Assembly (NCBI GenBank): GCA_023435825.1
Contig: JAEZMB010000070.1
Coordinates: 1 to 9,714, forward strand
From: Pseudomonadota bacterium
Lineage (GTDB): Bacteria > Desulfobacterota > Desulfovibrionia > Desulfovibrionales > Desulfovibrionaceae
Direction: 5' to 3'
DNA length: 9,714 nt
Shown: positions 1 through 7,542 of the stretch, in pieces
Layout of the letters: the number at the start of each line of letters is the position of its first letter
Position numbering within the stretch: the first letter of the stretch is position 1
Translations under genes and position numbers: made by a program
The notes under the pieces: generated by a model
What the model was told of the DNA's origin: nothing
The model's input: the letters and a program-made list of their open reading frames with translations, nothing else
The model's database searches: none

Positions 1-1325
<1,325 letters not shown>

Positions 1326-1435
1326 GGCCCTGTCCTACAACCTCGCCCGGCCGCCGGCAAGAACCGCCTTGTATTTCAAGGGGCCGCGCAGTATTGGAGC
1401 CTATCGTCAGCCACGCCGCCAAGGTGCGACGGCTC

Positions 1436-1461
1436 GGCCGGGAGCGGTGCGCGCTCCGGCC
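1436..1461 (+). other. stem-loop in the valS upstream region
   Basis: GGAGCG (1441-1446) pairs with CGCTCC (1452-1457) around a 5-nt loop. Flanking GGCC arms (1436-1439 and 1458-1461) extend it past a one-base bulge. No U-run follows, so it is not a classical terminator. It lies just upstream of the weak valS promoter candidate, so it would be transcribed only if valS has an earlier promoter. Such palindromes also arise by chance in sequence this rich in G+C. Confidence 0.25.
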
Positions 1462-1482
1462 GGCCGGCCCTGCCGTCGGCTC

Positions 1483-1511
1483 GTGACATTGCGGCCGAAC
1501 TTTTGTATCCA
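1483..1511 (+). promoter_or_regulatory. weak candidate valS promoter
   Basis: GTGACA (1483-1488) and TATCCA (1506-1511) are separated by 17 nt in the gap before valS. Transcription would start near 1518, about 40 nt before the ATG. Both hexamers are imperfect, and this is only the best sigma70-like pair seen in the 233-bp divergent gap. No confident promoter was seen for the minus-strand neighbour. Confidence 0.3.
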
Positions 1512-1547
1512 GGGCCGCTTGGCGGCGCATTGCGCCGCAGCTATTTC

Positions 1548-1553
1548 AAGGAG
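1548..1553 (+). promoter_or_regulatory. ribosome binding site of valS
   Basis: AAGGAG ends 5 nt before the ATG at 1559. This is a strong Shine-Dalgarno sequence and fixes the valS start. Confidence 0.85.
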
Positions 1554-1558
1554 CGCAT

Positions 1559-4231
1559 ATGACCAGCGAGGCCCTTTCCAAGGGATATGAGCCGGCCGAC
1601 GTCGAGGCGAAATGGATCGCCTACTGGCAGGACGAAAAGACCTTCACTCCGGACCCCGACGGCCCGGGCGAACCCTATTCCATCGTCATCCCGCCGCCCA
1701 ACGTCACCGGCGCCCTGCACATGGGCCATGCCCTCAACATCACCATCCAGGACATCCTGTGCCGCTACCACCGCCAGCTCGGCCGCAAGGTGCTGTGGGT
1801 GCCGGGCACGGACCACGCCGGCATCGCCACCCAAAACGTGGTGGAACGGTCCCTGGCCGCCGCCGGCACCTCCCGCGAGGAGCTCGGCCGCGAGGCGTTC
1901 ATTGAACGCGTCTGGAAATGGCGCGAGGAGTACGGCGGCAAGATCCTCAACCAGATAAGCCGCCTGGGCGCGTCCGTGGACTGGAGCCGGGAACGCTTCA
2001 CCATGGACGAGGGCCTGTCCAAGGCCGTGCGCGAAGTCTTCGTGCGCCTGTATGAAGACGGGCTGATCTACCAGGGCGACTACATCATCAACTGGTGCCC
2101 GCGCTGCCACACCGCCCTGGCCGATCTGGAAGTGGAATACGCCCCGCACATCGGCAAGCTCTACCACATCCGCTATCCCGTGGAAGGCACGGATACGTTC
2201 GTCACCGTGGCCACCACCCGCCCCGAGACCCTTTTGGGCGACACGGCCGTGGCCGTGCATCCCGAGGACGAGCGCTACAAGGACGTGGTCGGCAAGTTCG
2301 CCATCCTGCCCCTGGTGGGACGGCGCATCCCGATCATCGCCGACGCCTACGTCGAGCGCGAATTCGGCACGGGCTGCCTCAAGGTCACCCCGGCCCACGA
2401 CATGAACGACTTCGAGCTGGGCCGCAAACACGGCCTCGACGTCATCGCCGTCCAGGACGCGGCCGGGCGCATCAACGAAAACGCCCCCGAGAAGTACCGG
2501 GGCCTGGACCGGCTGGCCGCCCGCAAGGCCGTGGTCGAGGACCTCAAGGAACTGACGCTGTTAGACGACATCCGCGACTACGAGCACAACGTGGGCGAGT
2601 GCTACCGCTGCCGCACGGTCATCGAGCCCTTCGTGTCCAAGCAGTGGTTCGTGAAGACCGGCCCCCTGGCCAAGGTGGCGCGAAAGGCCGTGGAAGACGG
2701 CCGCACCATCATCCTGCCCGACCAGTGGACCAAGACCTATTACGACTGGCTCGACAACATCCGCGACTGGTGCGTGTCGCGCCAGATCTGGTGGGGACAC
2801 CGCATCCCGGCCTGGACCTGCGATTCCTGCGGCGAGCTTATTGTCTCCCGCGAGACGCCGACCTCCTGCCCGGCCTGCGGCAGCACGCGCCTGACCCAAG
2901 ACCCCGACGTCCTGGACACCTGGTTCTCCTCGGCGCTGTGGCCGTTTACCACCATGGGCTGGCCCGACCAGACCAAGGAACTGGCCACGTTTTATCCCAC
3001 TTCGGTGCTCAGCACCGCCTTTGACATCCTCTTTTTCTGGGTGGCCCGCATGATGATGATGGGCCTGCACTTCATGGACGAAGTGCCCTTCCGCCATGTG
3101 TACATCCATGCCCTGGTGCGCGACGCCGAGGGCCGCAAGATGAGCAAGTCGCTGGGCAACGGCATCGACCCCCTGGCCATGATGGAACGCTACGGCACCG
3201 ACGCCCTGCGTTTCACCCTGGCCGCCTTCGCCGCCATGGGCCGCGACATCAAGCTGGCCGAGGAGCGCATCGAAGGTTACCGCCACTTCATCAACAAGCT
3301 GTGGAACGCGGCCCGGTTCGCGCTCATGCACGTGGCCGACGGCGCGCCGGAGATGGAGCTGTCCCAGGCGGCCAAGGCCGGACTGTGCCATGCCATGATC
3401 CTCTCGCGCCTGGAGCGCCTCAAGGGCACGGTGTCCCGGGCCATCGAGGGCTACCAGTTCAACGAGGCGGCCCAGGAGCTGTACGGCTTTTTCTGGCGCG
3501 AGTTCTGCGACTGGTACCTGGAAATGGCCAAGGTGGACCTGGGCGGCGAGGACGAATTCAAGAAGGGCGCGGCCAAGCGCGTGCTTCTCACCGTGCTGTC
3601 CGAGACGCTCACCCTCATGCATCCCATCGTGCCCTTCGTCACCCAGGAGATCTGGAGCAAGCTGCCGGGCATGGCCGAGCCGAACCTGGCCAAGGTGCCC
3701 TATCCGCCGCTGCGCACCGAGCTCATCAGCGACGAGGCCGAGGCGGCCATGGAGCTGCTGCGGGCCGTGGTCGTCGGGGTGCGCAACATCCGGGCCGAGC
3801 TCAACATCAATCCGGGCGTGAAGCTAACCGCCCTGGTCCATGCCGAGGACGCCGCCCAGGCCGCCTCGCTGACGGCCAACGCGGCCATGATCAGCTTCCT
3901 GGCCAAGCTGGAGCGCTTCGAGGCCGGCCCGGACGTGGCCGCGCCCAAGGCCTCGGCTTCGGCCGCCTGCGGCTCGTGCGCGCTTTTTGTGCCGCTTTCG
4001 GGCGCGGTGGACTTCGACGTGGAGTTTTTGCGTCTGTCCAAGGAAGAAGTGAAGACGGTCAAGGAACTGACCGTGGTGGAAAAAAAGCTCGGCAACGAGG
4101 ACTTCGTGTCCCGCGCCCCGGCCGACGTGGTGGCCAAGGAACGGGAGAAGCAGGACGCGCTGAGCGAAAAGCTGGCCCGGCTGCGCGAACTCAAGGACCG
4201 CATCCGCAAGCTCATGGCCGAAGAAGCCTAA
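1559..4231 (+). CDS. valS: valine--tRNA ligase (ValRS)
   Basis: This cytoplasmic class Ia synthetase charges tRNA-Val with valine using ATP and hydrolyses mischarged Thr-tRNA-Val. At 890 residues it is full length for bacterial ValRS. The HIGH-type motif is HMGH at residues 54-57, after PPPNVTGALH. The editing (CP1) domain carries TTRPET at 219-224 and a KVTPAHDMNDF segment further on. WWGHRIPAW starts at residue 411, and KMSKS is at 527-531. Cys421, Cys424, Cys437 and Cys440 form a CxxC-CxxC zinc-ribbon-like knuckle. A helical anticodon-binding domain follows, and the last 70 or so residues form the charged coiled-coil arm typical of ValRS, ending in KLMAEEA. The start is fixed by AAGGAG 5 nt upstream. 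The gene stands alone: its upstream neighbour diverges and its downstream neighbours are on the other strand. A diverged copy of its last 27 sense codons lies about 1 kb downstream (5161-5241), so the present 3' end may have been replaced by an insertion. Confidence 0.98.
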   Translation: MTSEALSKGYEPADVEAKWIAYWQDEKTFTPDPDGPGEPYSIVIPPPNVTGALHMGHALNITIQDILCRYHRQLGRKVLWVPGTDHAGIATQNVVERSLAAAGTSREELGREAFIERVWKWREEYGGKILNQISRLGASVDWSRERFTMDEGLSKAVREVFVRLYEDGLIYQGDYIINWCPRCHTALADLEVEYAPHIGKLYHIRYPVEGTDTFVTVATTRPETLLGDTAVAVHPEDERYKDVVGKFAILPLVGRRIPIIADAYVEREFGTGCLKVTPAHDMNDFELGRKHGLDVIAVQDAAGRINENAPEKYRGLDRLAARKAVVEDLKELTLLDDIRDYEHNVGECYRCRTVIEPFVSKQWFVKTGPLAKVARKAVEDGRTIILPDQWTKTYYDWLDNIRDWCVSRQIWWGHRIPAWTCDSCGELIVSRETPTSCPACGSTRLTQDPDVLDTWFSSALWPFTTMGWPDQTKELATFYPTSVLSTAFDILFFWVARMMMMGLHFMDEVPFRHVYIHALVRDAEGRKMSKSLGNGIDPLAMMERYGTDALRFTLAAFAAMGRDIKLAEERIEGYRHFINKLWNAARFALMHVADGAPEMELSQAAKAGLCHAMILSRLERLKGTVSRAIEGYQFNEAAQELYGFFWREFCDWYLEMAKVDLGGEDEFKKGAAKRVLLTVLSETLTLMHPIVPFVTQEIWSKLPGMAEPNLAKVPYPPLRTELISDEAEAAMELLRAVVVGVRNIRAELNINPGVKLTALVHAEDAAQAASLTANAAMISFLAKLERFEAGPDVAAPKASASAACGSCALFVPLSGAVDFDVEFLRLSKEEVKTVKELTVVEKKLGNEDFVSRAPADVVAKEREKQDALSEKLARLRELKDRIRKLMAEEA
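4148..4228 (+). repeat. direct repeat copy A: last 27 sense codons of valS
   Basis: This 81-bp stretch of valS, from Lys864 to Ala890, aligns without gaps to 5161-5241. I count 9 mismatches by eye, about 89% identity; 6 are synonymous and 3 change residues. The repeats start 1013 bp apart and bracket the toxin-antitoxin operon. Similarity stops at both ends: before the repeat the sequences are unrelated, and after it this copy has a TAA stop while copy B reads on for four codons. Confidence 0.85.
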
Positions 4232-4237
4232 TGCCTA

Positions 4238-4269
4238 TTATAGAACATCACGACAGTGATGTTCTATAA
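4238..4269. repeat. perfect 14-bp inverted repeat just after valS
   Basis: TTATAGAACATCAC (4238-4251), the four bases GACA, then its exact reverse complement (4256-4269). It begins 6 nt after the valS stop codon and is strikingly A+T-rich for this window. No U-run follows on either strand, so it is not a standard intrinsic terminator, although the transcript would form a stable hairpin able to protect the valS mRNA 3' end. It could also be a recombination or attachment site, or a protein-binding operator. No second copy was seen in the window. Confidence 0.7.
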
Positions 4270-4348
4270 ATATACAAGCATAACAACACGTCATTGGCCA
4301 TGTCGCTTCGATTGCGCAAGAGCATCGGAATAACGCTGGCGAGACGAG

Positions 4349-4384
4349 AAAAACAGGCGGGCGGCTCCGAAAGGGGCCGCCCGC
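4349..4384 (-). terminator. intrinsic terminator after the toxin gene (copy 1)
   Basis: GCGGGCGGCTCC (4357-4368) pairs with GGGGCCGCCCGC (4373-4384) through a 12-bp stem with one G-T wobble, closed by a GAAA tetraloop. On the minus strand the hairpin is followed by CTGTTTTTC, so it best serves the toxin-antitoxin transcript arriving from the right. On the plus strand only TTGGCGTTT follows, so it could stop valS read-through weakly. The hairpin and its right flank are repeated exactly at 5268-5305. Confidence 0.75.
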
Positions 4385-4394
4385 TTGGCGTTTG
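4357..4394. repeat. 38-bp exact repeat, terminator copy 1
   Basis: The terminator hairpin plus TTGGCGTTTG is identical to 5268-5305, offset by 911 bp. Identity ends at 4357 on the left and 4394 on the right. It is perfect, whereas the associated valS 3'-end repeats differ at 9 of 81 positions. Confidence 0.85.
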
Positions 4395-4436
4395 GAGCCT
4401 CGCCGGGCATCGTGTACGACGCCCTCGGAAGGCTCC
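4394..4436. repeat. long imperfect palindrome between toxin gene and terminator
   Basis: GGAGCCT (4394-4400) and AGGCTCC (4430-4436) are perfect outer arms. Inside them GGGCATCGT and ACGACGCCC pair with one mismatch around a minimal loop, and the segment between has small bulges. The palindrome lies in the 3' untranslated region of the toxin transcript. It may be a REP-like element or an extra mRNA 3' stem; no other copy was seen here. Confidence 0.45.
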
Positions 4437-4478
4437 CCAAGGGGGCGTCCGTGACTCGGGGGCGTGCCCCGTAAACGA

Positions 4479-4766
4479 TTATGCCGGCGGCCACTCCCGA
4501 GCGCTATGCAGCACGCGGAGAATGCAGACGGATTGTGCGCCCGCCTCGTAGACAACGACATAGGGCAGCCCACGCGGAACCAAAAGCAGCTCCCGTGTGC
4601 CCTGCACCCGGCCCGGCTTGCCGGAGCCGGGAAACCGCTCCAGGCGGCTCACCACTTCGAGGATGTCCCCGCCCACGCGTTGCGCCGTGGGCAGGTCGTC
4701 CTGCGCGATATATTCCAGCAAGCTTTCCAGATCATTGACCGCCCGCTCGGTCCAGTCAATCGACAT
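4479..4766 (-). CDS. ParE/RelE-superfamily toxin
   Basis: A 95-residue protein with the features of the ParE/RelE toxin fold: an N-terminal helical hairpin (WTERAVNDLESLLEYIAQDD), FPGSGKPGR near residues 45-53, and the strand core RELLLVPRGLPYVVVYEA. It ends in the signature LRVLHSAREWP (residues 83-93), containing His87, Arg90 and Trp92. Members either poison DNA gyrase (ParE-like) or cleave mRNA on the ribosome (RelE-like), and sequence alone does not decide which. It is the second gene of a two-gene operon. Its ATG lies inside the antitoxin gene with an 11-nt overlap, and a GGGGA at 4775-4771 sits 4 nt before it, which implies translational coupling. The operon ends in the hairpin and T-run at 4384-4349. 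Toxin family sure, target unknown. Confidence 0.92.
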   Translation of the reverse strand: MSIDWTERAVNDLESLLEYIAQDDLPTAQRVGGDILEVVSRLERFPGSGKPGRVQGTRELLLVPRGLPYVVVYEAGAQSVCILRVLHSAREWPPA

Positions 4767-4998
4767 GGATTCCCCGCCGGCGCAGCCTGGCCTTCACGTC
4801 CTCGTGGGAAACGAGCCGGCCTTCGGCCGCGTCCTGGCGTCCCTTCTCCACTTCCTGGGCAAACCACGTTTCATATTCCAGGTAGCGGGAAAGGGCGTCC
4901 TTGATGATCCAGGCCCGGCTGCGGCCGGTCGCCTGCGCCAAGCCATCCAAACGCGACACCATTTCTTCGTCCATGCGCACAGTGGTCGGGATGCTCAT
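4756..4998 (-). CDS. ribbon-helix-helix (CopG/ParD-like) antitoxin
   Basis: An 80-residue protein. The N-terminal TTVRMDEEMVSRLDGLAQ followed by TGRSRAWIIKDALSRYLE (through about residue 41) is a canonical MetJ/Arc/CopG ribbon-helix-helix DNA-binding domain. The acidic and basic C-terminal tail (EVEKGRQDAAEG, HEDVKARLRRRG) is typical of the segment that wraps and neutralises the partner toxin. The ATG at 4998 is chosen because AGGAGG ends exactly 6 nt before it; an in-frame ATG at 5004 would directly abut that site. It is the first gene of the operon and overlaps the toxin gene by 11 nt. The operator palindrome overlapping its ribosome site and predicted transcription start suggests that antitoxin and the toxin-antitoxin complex repress their own promoter. 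An open frame extends upstream to 5262 but runs through promoter and operator and is not credible. Confidence 0.92.
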   Translation of the reverse strand: MSIPTTVRMDEEMVSRLDGLAQATGRSRAWIIKDALSRYLEYETWFAQEVEKGRQDAAEGRLVSHEDVKARLRRRGIHVD

Positions 4999-5004
4999 CG
5001 CCAT

Positions 5005-5010
5005 CCTCCT
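5005..5010 (-). promoter_or_regulatory. ribosome binding site that decides the antitoxin start
   Basis: A perfect AGGAGG on the minus strand. It leaves 6 nt to the ATG at 4998 and none to the ATG at 5004, so 4998 is the likelier start. Its first two bases lie within the right end of the operator palindrome, so a bound repressor or hairpin could also mask it. Confidence 0.75.
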
Positions 5011-5027
5011 GCATACAACGTATGCAG
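5009..5027. promoter_or_regulatory. operator-like palindrome of the toxin-antitoxin operon
   Basis: CTGCATAC (5009-5016), AAC, GTATGCAG (5020-5027): perfect 8-bp arms with a 3-bp spacer. It covers the expected transcription start (about 5021) of the promoter at 5029-5057 and touches the ribosome site. The position fits autorepression by the ribbon-helix-helix antitoxin. Binding is inferred from position and symmetry only. Confidence 0.7.
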
Positions 5028-5028
5028 A

Positions 5029-5057
5029 AGAATACAGCCCCTCCAGGCACGGCGCAA
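5029..5057 (-). promoter_or_regulatory. sigma70-like promoter of the toxin-antitoxin operon
   Basis: On the minus strand TTGCGC (5057-5052) and TATTCT (5034-5029) are separated by exactly 17 nt. Transcription would begin about 7 nt further on, inside the operator palindrome, about 20 nt before the antitoxin ATG. Confidence 0.6.
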
Positions 5058-5160
5058 GGGGCCAGGGGACCAGGGCCGATACCTCGAACAACCAACCTAT
5101 AAGGGCTATTCCGACGTCATCACGGCGTTTTCCAGACAGGAGCCGGCGGTCTGTATGAAA

Positions 5161-5241
5161 AAGCAGGACACGTTGAGCGAAAAGCTCGCCCGACAGCGCG
5201 AGCGCAAGGACCGCATCCGTAAGCTCATGGCCGAAGAGGCC
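5161..5241 (+). repeat. direct repeat copy B: valS 3' end
   Basis: The 81-bp partner of 4148-4228 at about 89% identity. Its left limit is near 5158-5161; upstream of that there is no similarity to valS. Confidence 0.85.
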
Positions 5242-5256
5242 GGCGGCGGTCGATAG
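5161..5256 (+). pseudogene. remnant of a valS 3' end
   Basis: The frame reads KQDTLSEKLARQRERKDRI, then RKLMAEEAGGGR and a TAG stop. It matches the last 27 residues of the intact ValRS with three substitutions (Ala to Thr, Leu to Gln, Leu to Arg) plus a four-residue extension. The two lost leucines are probable hydrophobic positions of the coiled-coil arm. Most nucleotide differences from valS are synonymous, so the fragment descends from a functional, selected valS copy rather than decay from the neighbouring gene. It could start at an ATG at 5155 as a 33-codon frame, but no ribosome site or synthetase domain accompanies it. It ends 11 nt before the hairpin that also terminates the chemoreceptor gene, the expected place for an ancestral valS end. 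It is most likely the displaced original 3' end. Confidence 0.8.
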
Positions 5257-5260
5257 TGTC

Positions 5261-5295
5261 AAAAAAAGCGGGCGGCTCCGAAAGGGGCCGCCCGC
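5261..5295 (-). terminator. intrinsic terminator of the chemoreceptor gene (copy 2)
   Basis: The same 12-bp stem and GAAA loop as copy 1 (5268-5279 with 5284-5295), here followed on the minus strand by seven uninterrupted T (5267-5261). It lies 72 nt after the chemoreceptor stop codon, so it is a textbook rho-independent terminator for that gene. It also lies 11 nt after the stop of the valS remnant, so it probably once served both convergent genes. Confidence 0.88.
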
Positions 5296-5305
5296 TTGGC
5301 GTTTG
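5268..5305. repeat. 38-bp exact repeat, terminator copy 2
   Basis: Identical to 4357-4394. Its left neighbour is a seven-base A run here, whereas copy 1 has AAAAACAG. Confidence 0.85.
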
Positions 5306-5367
5306 TTGCTCGTCGTCGGCGGACTGGCCGTCAGGGACGCGCTGTCCCGGTCGGCTCGGTCGCGGCC

Positions 5368-7536
5368 TCAGGCCGTCAGCGCCCGGCGGCGTCCCGCACC
5401 CGCGCCGCCCGAGCCCGAGCGCATGTCCTCGATGAGGCCGGTCAGCACGCCGGACTGGTTGGCCAGTTCGCCAACGGCCAGGGCCGACTGGCGCATGCCG
5501 TCGGAAGCTTCCAGGGAAATCCGGTTGATGTCCTCGATGCTGCGGTTGATCTCCTCGCTGGTGGCCGACTGCTGCTCCGAGGCCGTGGCGATGGACTGGA
5601 TCTGGCTGGCCACGGCGTCGGCCAGATTCACGATCTCGCCCAGGGCCTCGCCGGACTGGGCCGCCCGGGACGTGGCCTGCTCGATGACCTCCACCGTGCG
5701 CTTGACGTGGGCCACGTTGGTGGCCGCGCCGGTCTGGATGCCGCCCACGGCCGCGCCCACTTCCTTGGTGGCGGTCATGGTCTTCTCGGCCAGTTTGCGC
5801 ACCTCGTCGGCGACCACGGCAAAGCCGCGCCCGGCCTCGCCGGCCCGGGCCGCCTCGATGGCGGCGTTAAGGGCCAGCAGGTTGGTCTGGTCGGCGATGT
5901 CGGAAATGACGTTCATGATGGCCCCGATGCCCTTGGCCCGTTCGCCGAGGGTTTCCATGTCGCGCTCCAGTTCCAAGGCCCGGGCCTGCGCTTGCCGGAT
6001 GTCGTTCACCACGCCGTCCACCACGTTCTTGCCGCTTTGGGCCTTGGCCTTGGCCTGTTCGGCGGTGTCGGCGGCCAGGGAGGCGTTTCTCGCCACTTCC
6101 AGCACGGTGGAATTCATTTCCTCCATGGCCGTGGCCGTCTCGCCGGCCCGGTCGGACTGGGCCCGGGCGCCCTGGCTGGCCTGCTCGATCTGGGCCGAAA
6201 GTTCCTGGGAGGCCGTGGCCGTGGCCTGGGCCACCTCGCCCAGGGTCACGGCGGCGGCCAACATGGCGTCGCGCTGGGCCGTGGCTTCGCTTTGGGCCGC
6301 TTCGGCCTGGGCCATGGCTTCCCGGGCCTTTTGGGCCTCCTCGGCGGCTTCGGCGGAGCGGGCGTTGGCCTCCTTGATGCGTTCCTTGAGGTTGGCCACC
6401 ATGGCCCGCAGGCTGTCGGCCAGCTGGCCCACCTCGTCGTCCTGGCGCACGGCCAGTTCGCCGTCCAGGTCGCCGCCGGCCACCCGGTCGGCAAAGGCGG
6501 CGGCCGCGTGCAGCGGCCGGGTGACGGCCCGGGTCAGGACCACGGCCACAGCCAGCCCCAGGGCCAAGGCCGCGCCGAGGCCGATGACCATGACCAGGGA
6601 GGCCGTGCCCAGCCCGGAGGCGGCTTCGTGGGACAGGCGGGTGGTGTTGTCCAGCCCGGCCTTGGCCATCTCCACCGCGCCGTGCAGCACCGCGTCGGCG
6701 GCCTGATTGCGCTTGACGCCAAGTTCCCTGATGTTCGCCTCTTCCCGGTCAAAAGCCAGCAACGACGCTTTGTAGGCGGCCAAGCCCTGACGCAGGTCCT
6801 GCAACTCCTTCTTGTCGGCCGCGTTGCGTATCGTCTTGTCGAGGCGCTCCACCAACGGAGCCGCCTTGTCGAACAACGCCACGGCTTCCTTGCGTAGAGC
6901 GGCATCGTGCGTGGCCTGGGCCTTGAAGTTGTCCAGGCGGATCGTGGCGATGATCTGGTACAGTTCCTCGCAGTCGAGCAGTTTCTCCACCCGCGAGGCC
7001 AGGTCGGCCGAAGGGGCCTGAGCCCGCATTTCTTCCTGCAGCTTCGCTTTCTGGCTTTCCAGCAAATTGTCGATGCTTTCCGTGAGGTCGGCGGCGGCGG
7101 CGTCCATGGTCTTGCGGGCTTCACCCTCGGCCCGGACGCTGCGTTCGGTCTCGTCGGCCAGGGCAAAATAGGTGTTGGCCCGGTCCTTGGCCTGGGCCAT
7201 TTCGGCCCGCAGACGCACGAGTCCCGGATACTTGTCGGCCAGGGCCCCGGCCTTGGCCAGGGACTGGCGCACCAGCTCGGCTTCGGCCTTGGCCTGGTCG
7301 CGATATTCCTGGCGTTCGCTCAGGGAATAGCCCCGCATGGCGTACATCGTGCGCAGCAACAACCGTTCGAGGTCATTGGCCAAGGCCGTTTCCGGGAGAT
7401 ACTGCTCGGCCAGCATATCCGAGTCGATTTTCGCCTCCCGCATGGAAACCAAGCCCAAGGCCCCGATGGCCAGGACAATGATGATAAGACACCCGAACCC
7501 GCCGCCGATCTTGAGCGCCATGCGTATGTTTTTCAC
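5368..7536 (-). CDS. methyl-accepting chemotaxis protein with large helical periplasmic sensor
   Basis: A 722-residue inner-membrane chemoreceptor that would control CheA kinase through CheW. Residues 1-9 are basic, TM1 is about 11-32, and about 33-308 is an all-helical periplasmic region. TM2 is about 309-334, HAMP about 336-388 (TRAVTRPLHAAA, DEVGQLADSL), then an Ala/Glu-rich helix (390-430). The coiled-coil signalling domain is about 430-705. Its hairpin tip is the highly conserved DQTNLLALNAAIEAARAGEA around Glu567, followed by GRGFAVVADEVRKLAEKT. The roughly 275-residue sensor, with MYAMRGYSLSERQEYRD in its first half, resembles the helical bimodular (HBM) class; the ligand cannot be read. 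The C-terminus is GAGAGRRRALTA with no CheR/CheB-tethering pentapeptide. The start is GTG with AAGGGGG 6 nt upstream. The gene is monocistronic, with a promoter at 7637-7665 and terminator at 5295-5261. Family certain, HBM assignment moderate. Confidence 0.96.
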   Translation of the reverse strand: MKNIRMALKIGGGFGCLIIIVLAIGALGLVSMREAKIDSDMLAEQYLPETALANDLERLLLRTMYAMRGYSLSERQEYRDQAKAEAELVRQSLAKAGALADKYPGLVRLRAEMAQAKDRANTYFALADETERSVRAEGEARKTMDAAAADLTESIDNLLESQKAKLQEEMRAQAPSADLASRVEKLLDCEELYQIIATIRLDNFKAQATHDAALRKEAVALFDKAAPLVERLDKTIRNAADKKELQDLRQGLAAYKASLLAFDREEANIRELGVKRNQAADAVLHGAVEMAKAGLDNTTRLSHEAASGLGTASLVMVIGLGAALALGLAVAVVLTRAVTRPLHAAAAFADRVAGGDLDGELAVRQDDEVGQLADSLRAMVANLKERIKEANARSAEAAEEAQKAREAMAQAEAAQSEATAQRDAMLAAAVTLGEVAQATATASQELSAQIEQASQGARAQSDRAGETATAMEEMNSTVLEVARNASLAADTAEQAKAKAQSGKNVVDGVVNDIRQAQARALELERDMETLGERAKGIGAIMNVISDIADQTNLLALNAAIEAARAGEAGRGFAVVADEVRKLAEKTMTATKEVGAAVGGIQTGAATNVAHVKRTVEVIEQATSRAAQSGEALGEIVNLADAVASQIQSIATASEQQSATSEEINRSIEDINRISLEASDGMRQSALAVGELANQSGVLTGLIEDMRSGSGGAGAGRRRALTA

Positions 7537-7542
7537 TCCCCA

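Noticed and set aside
1326..1558. T-box leader upstream of valS
   Set aside because: No T-box antiterminator core and no terminator with a U-run was found in the 233-bp gap; only a short G+C-rich stem-loop is present.
4232..5160. Insertion sequence or integrase gene carrying the toxin-antitoxin module
   Set aside because: No transposase or recombinase motif was seen in any frame, and no matched terminal inverted repeats flank the segment.
4597..5256. 219-codon plus-strand frame ending in the valS-like KLMAEEAGGGR
   Set aside because: Only the last 27-32 codons resemble anything, and these are the valS remnant. The rest is antisense to the toxin-antitoxin operon.
4756..5262. 168-codon version of the antitoxin with an upstream start
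   Set aside because: It would translate through the promoter, operator and a perfect AGGAGG. The ribbon-helix-helix domain begins right after the ATG at 4998.
5296..6897. Two long plus-strand open frames (533 and 467 codons) opposite the chemoreceptor gene
   Set aside because: Compositionally biased Gly/Leu/His or Ala/Ser translations. The minus strand encodes an unmistakable chemoreceptor signalling domain.
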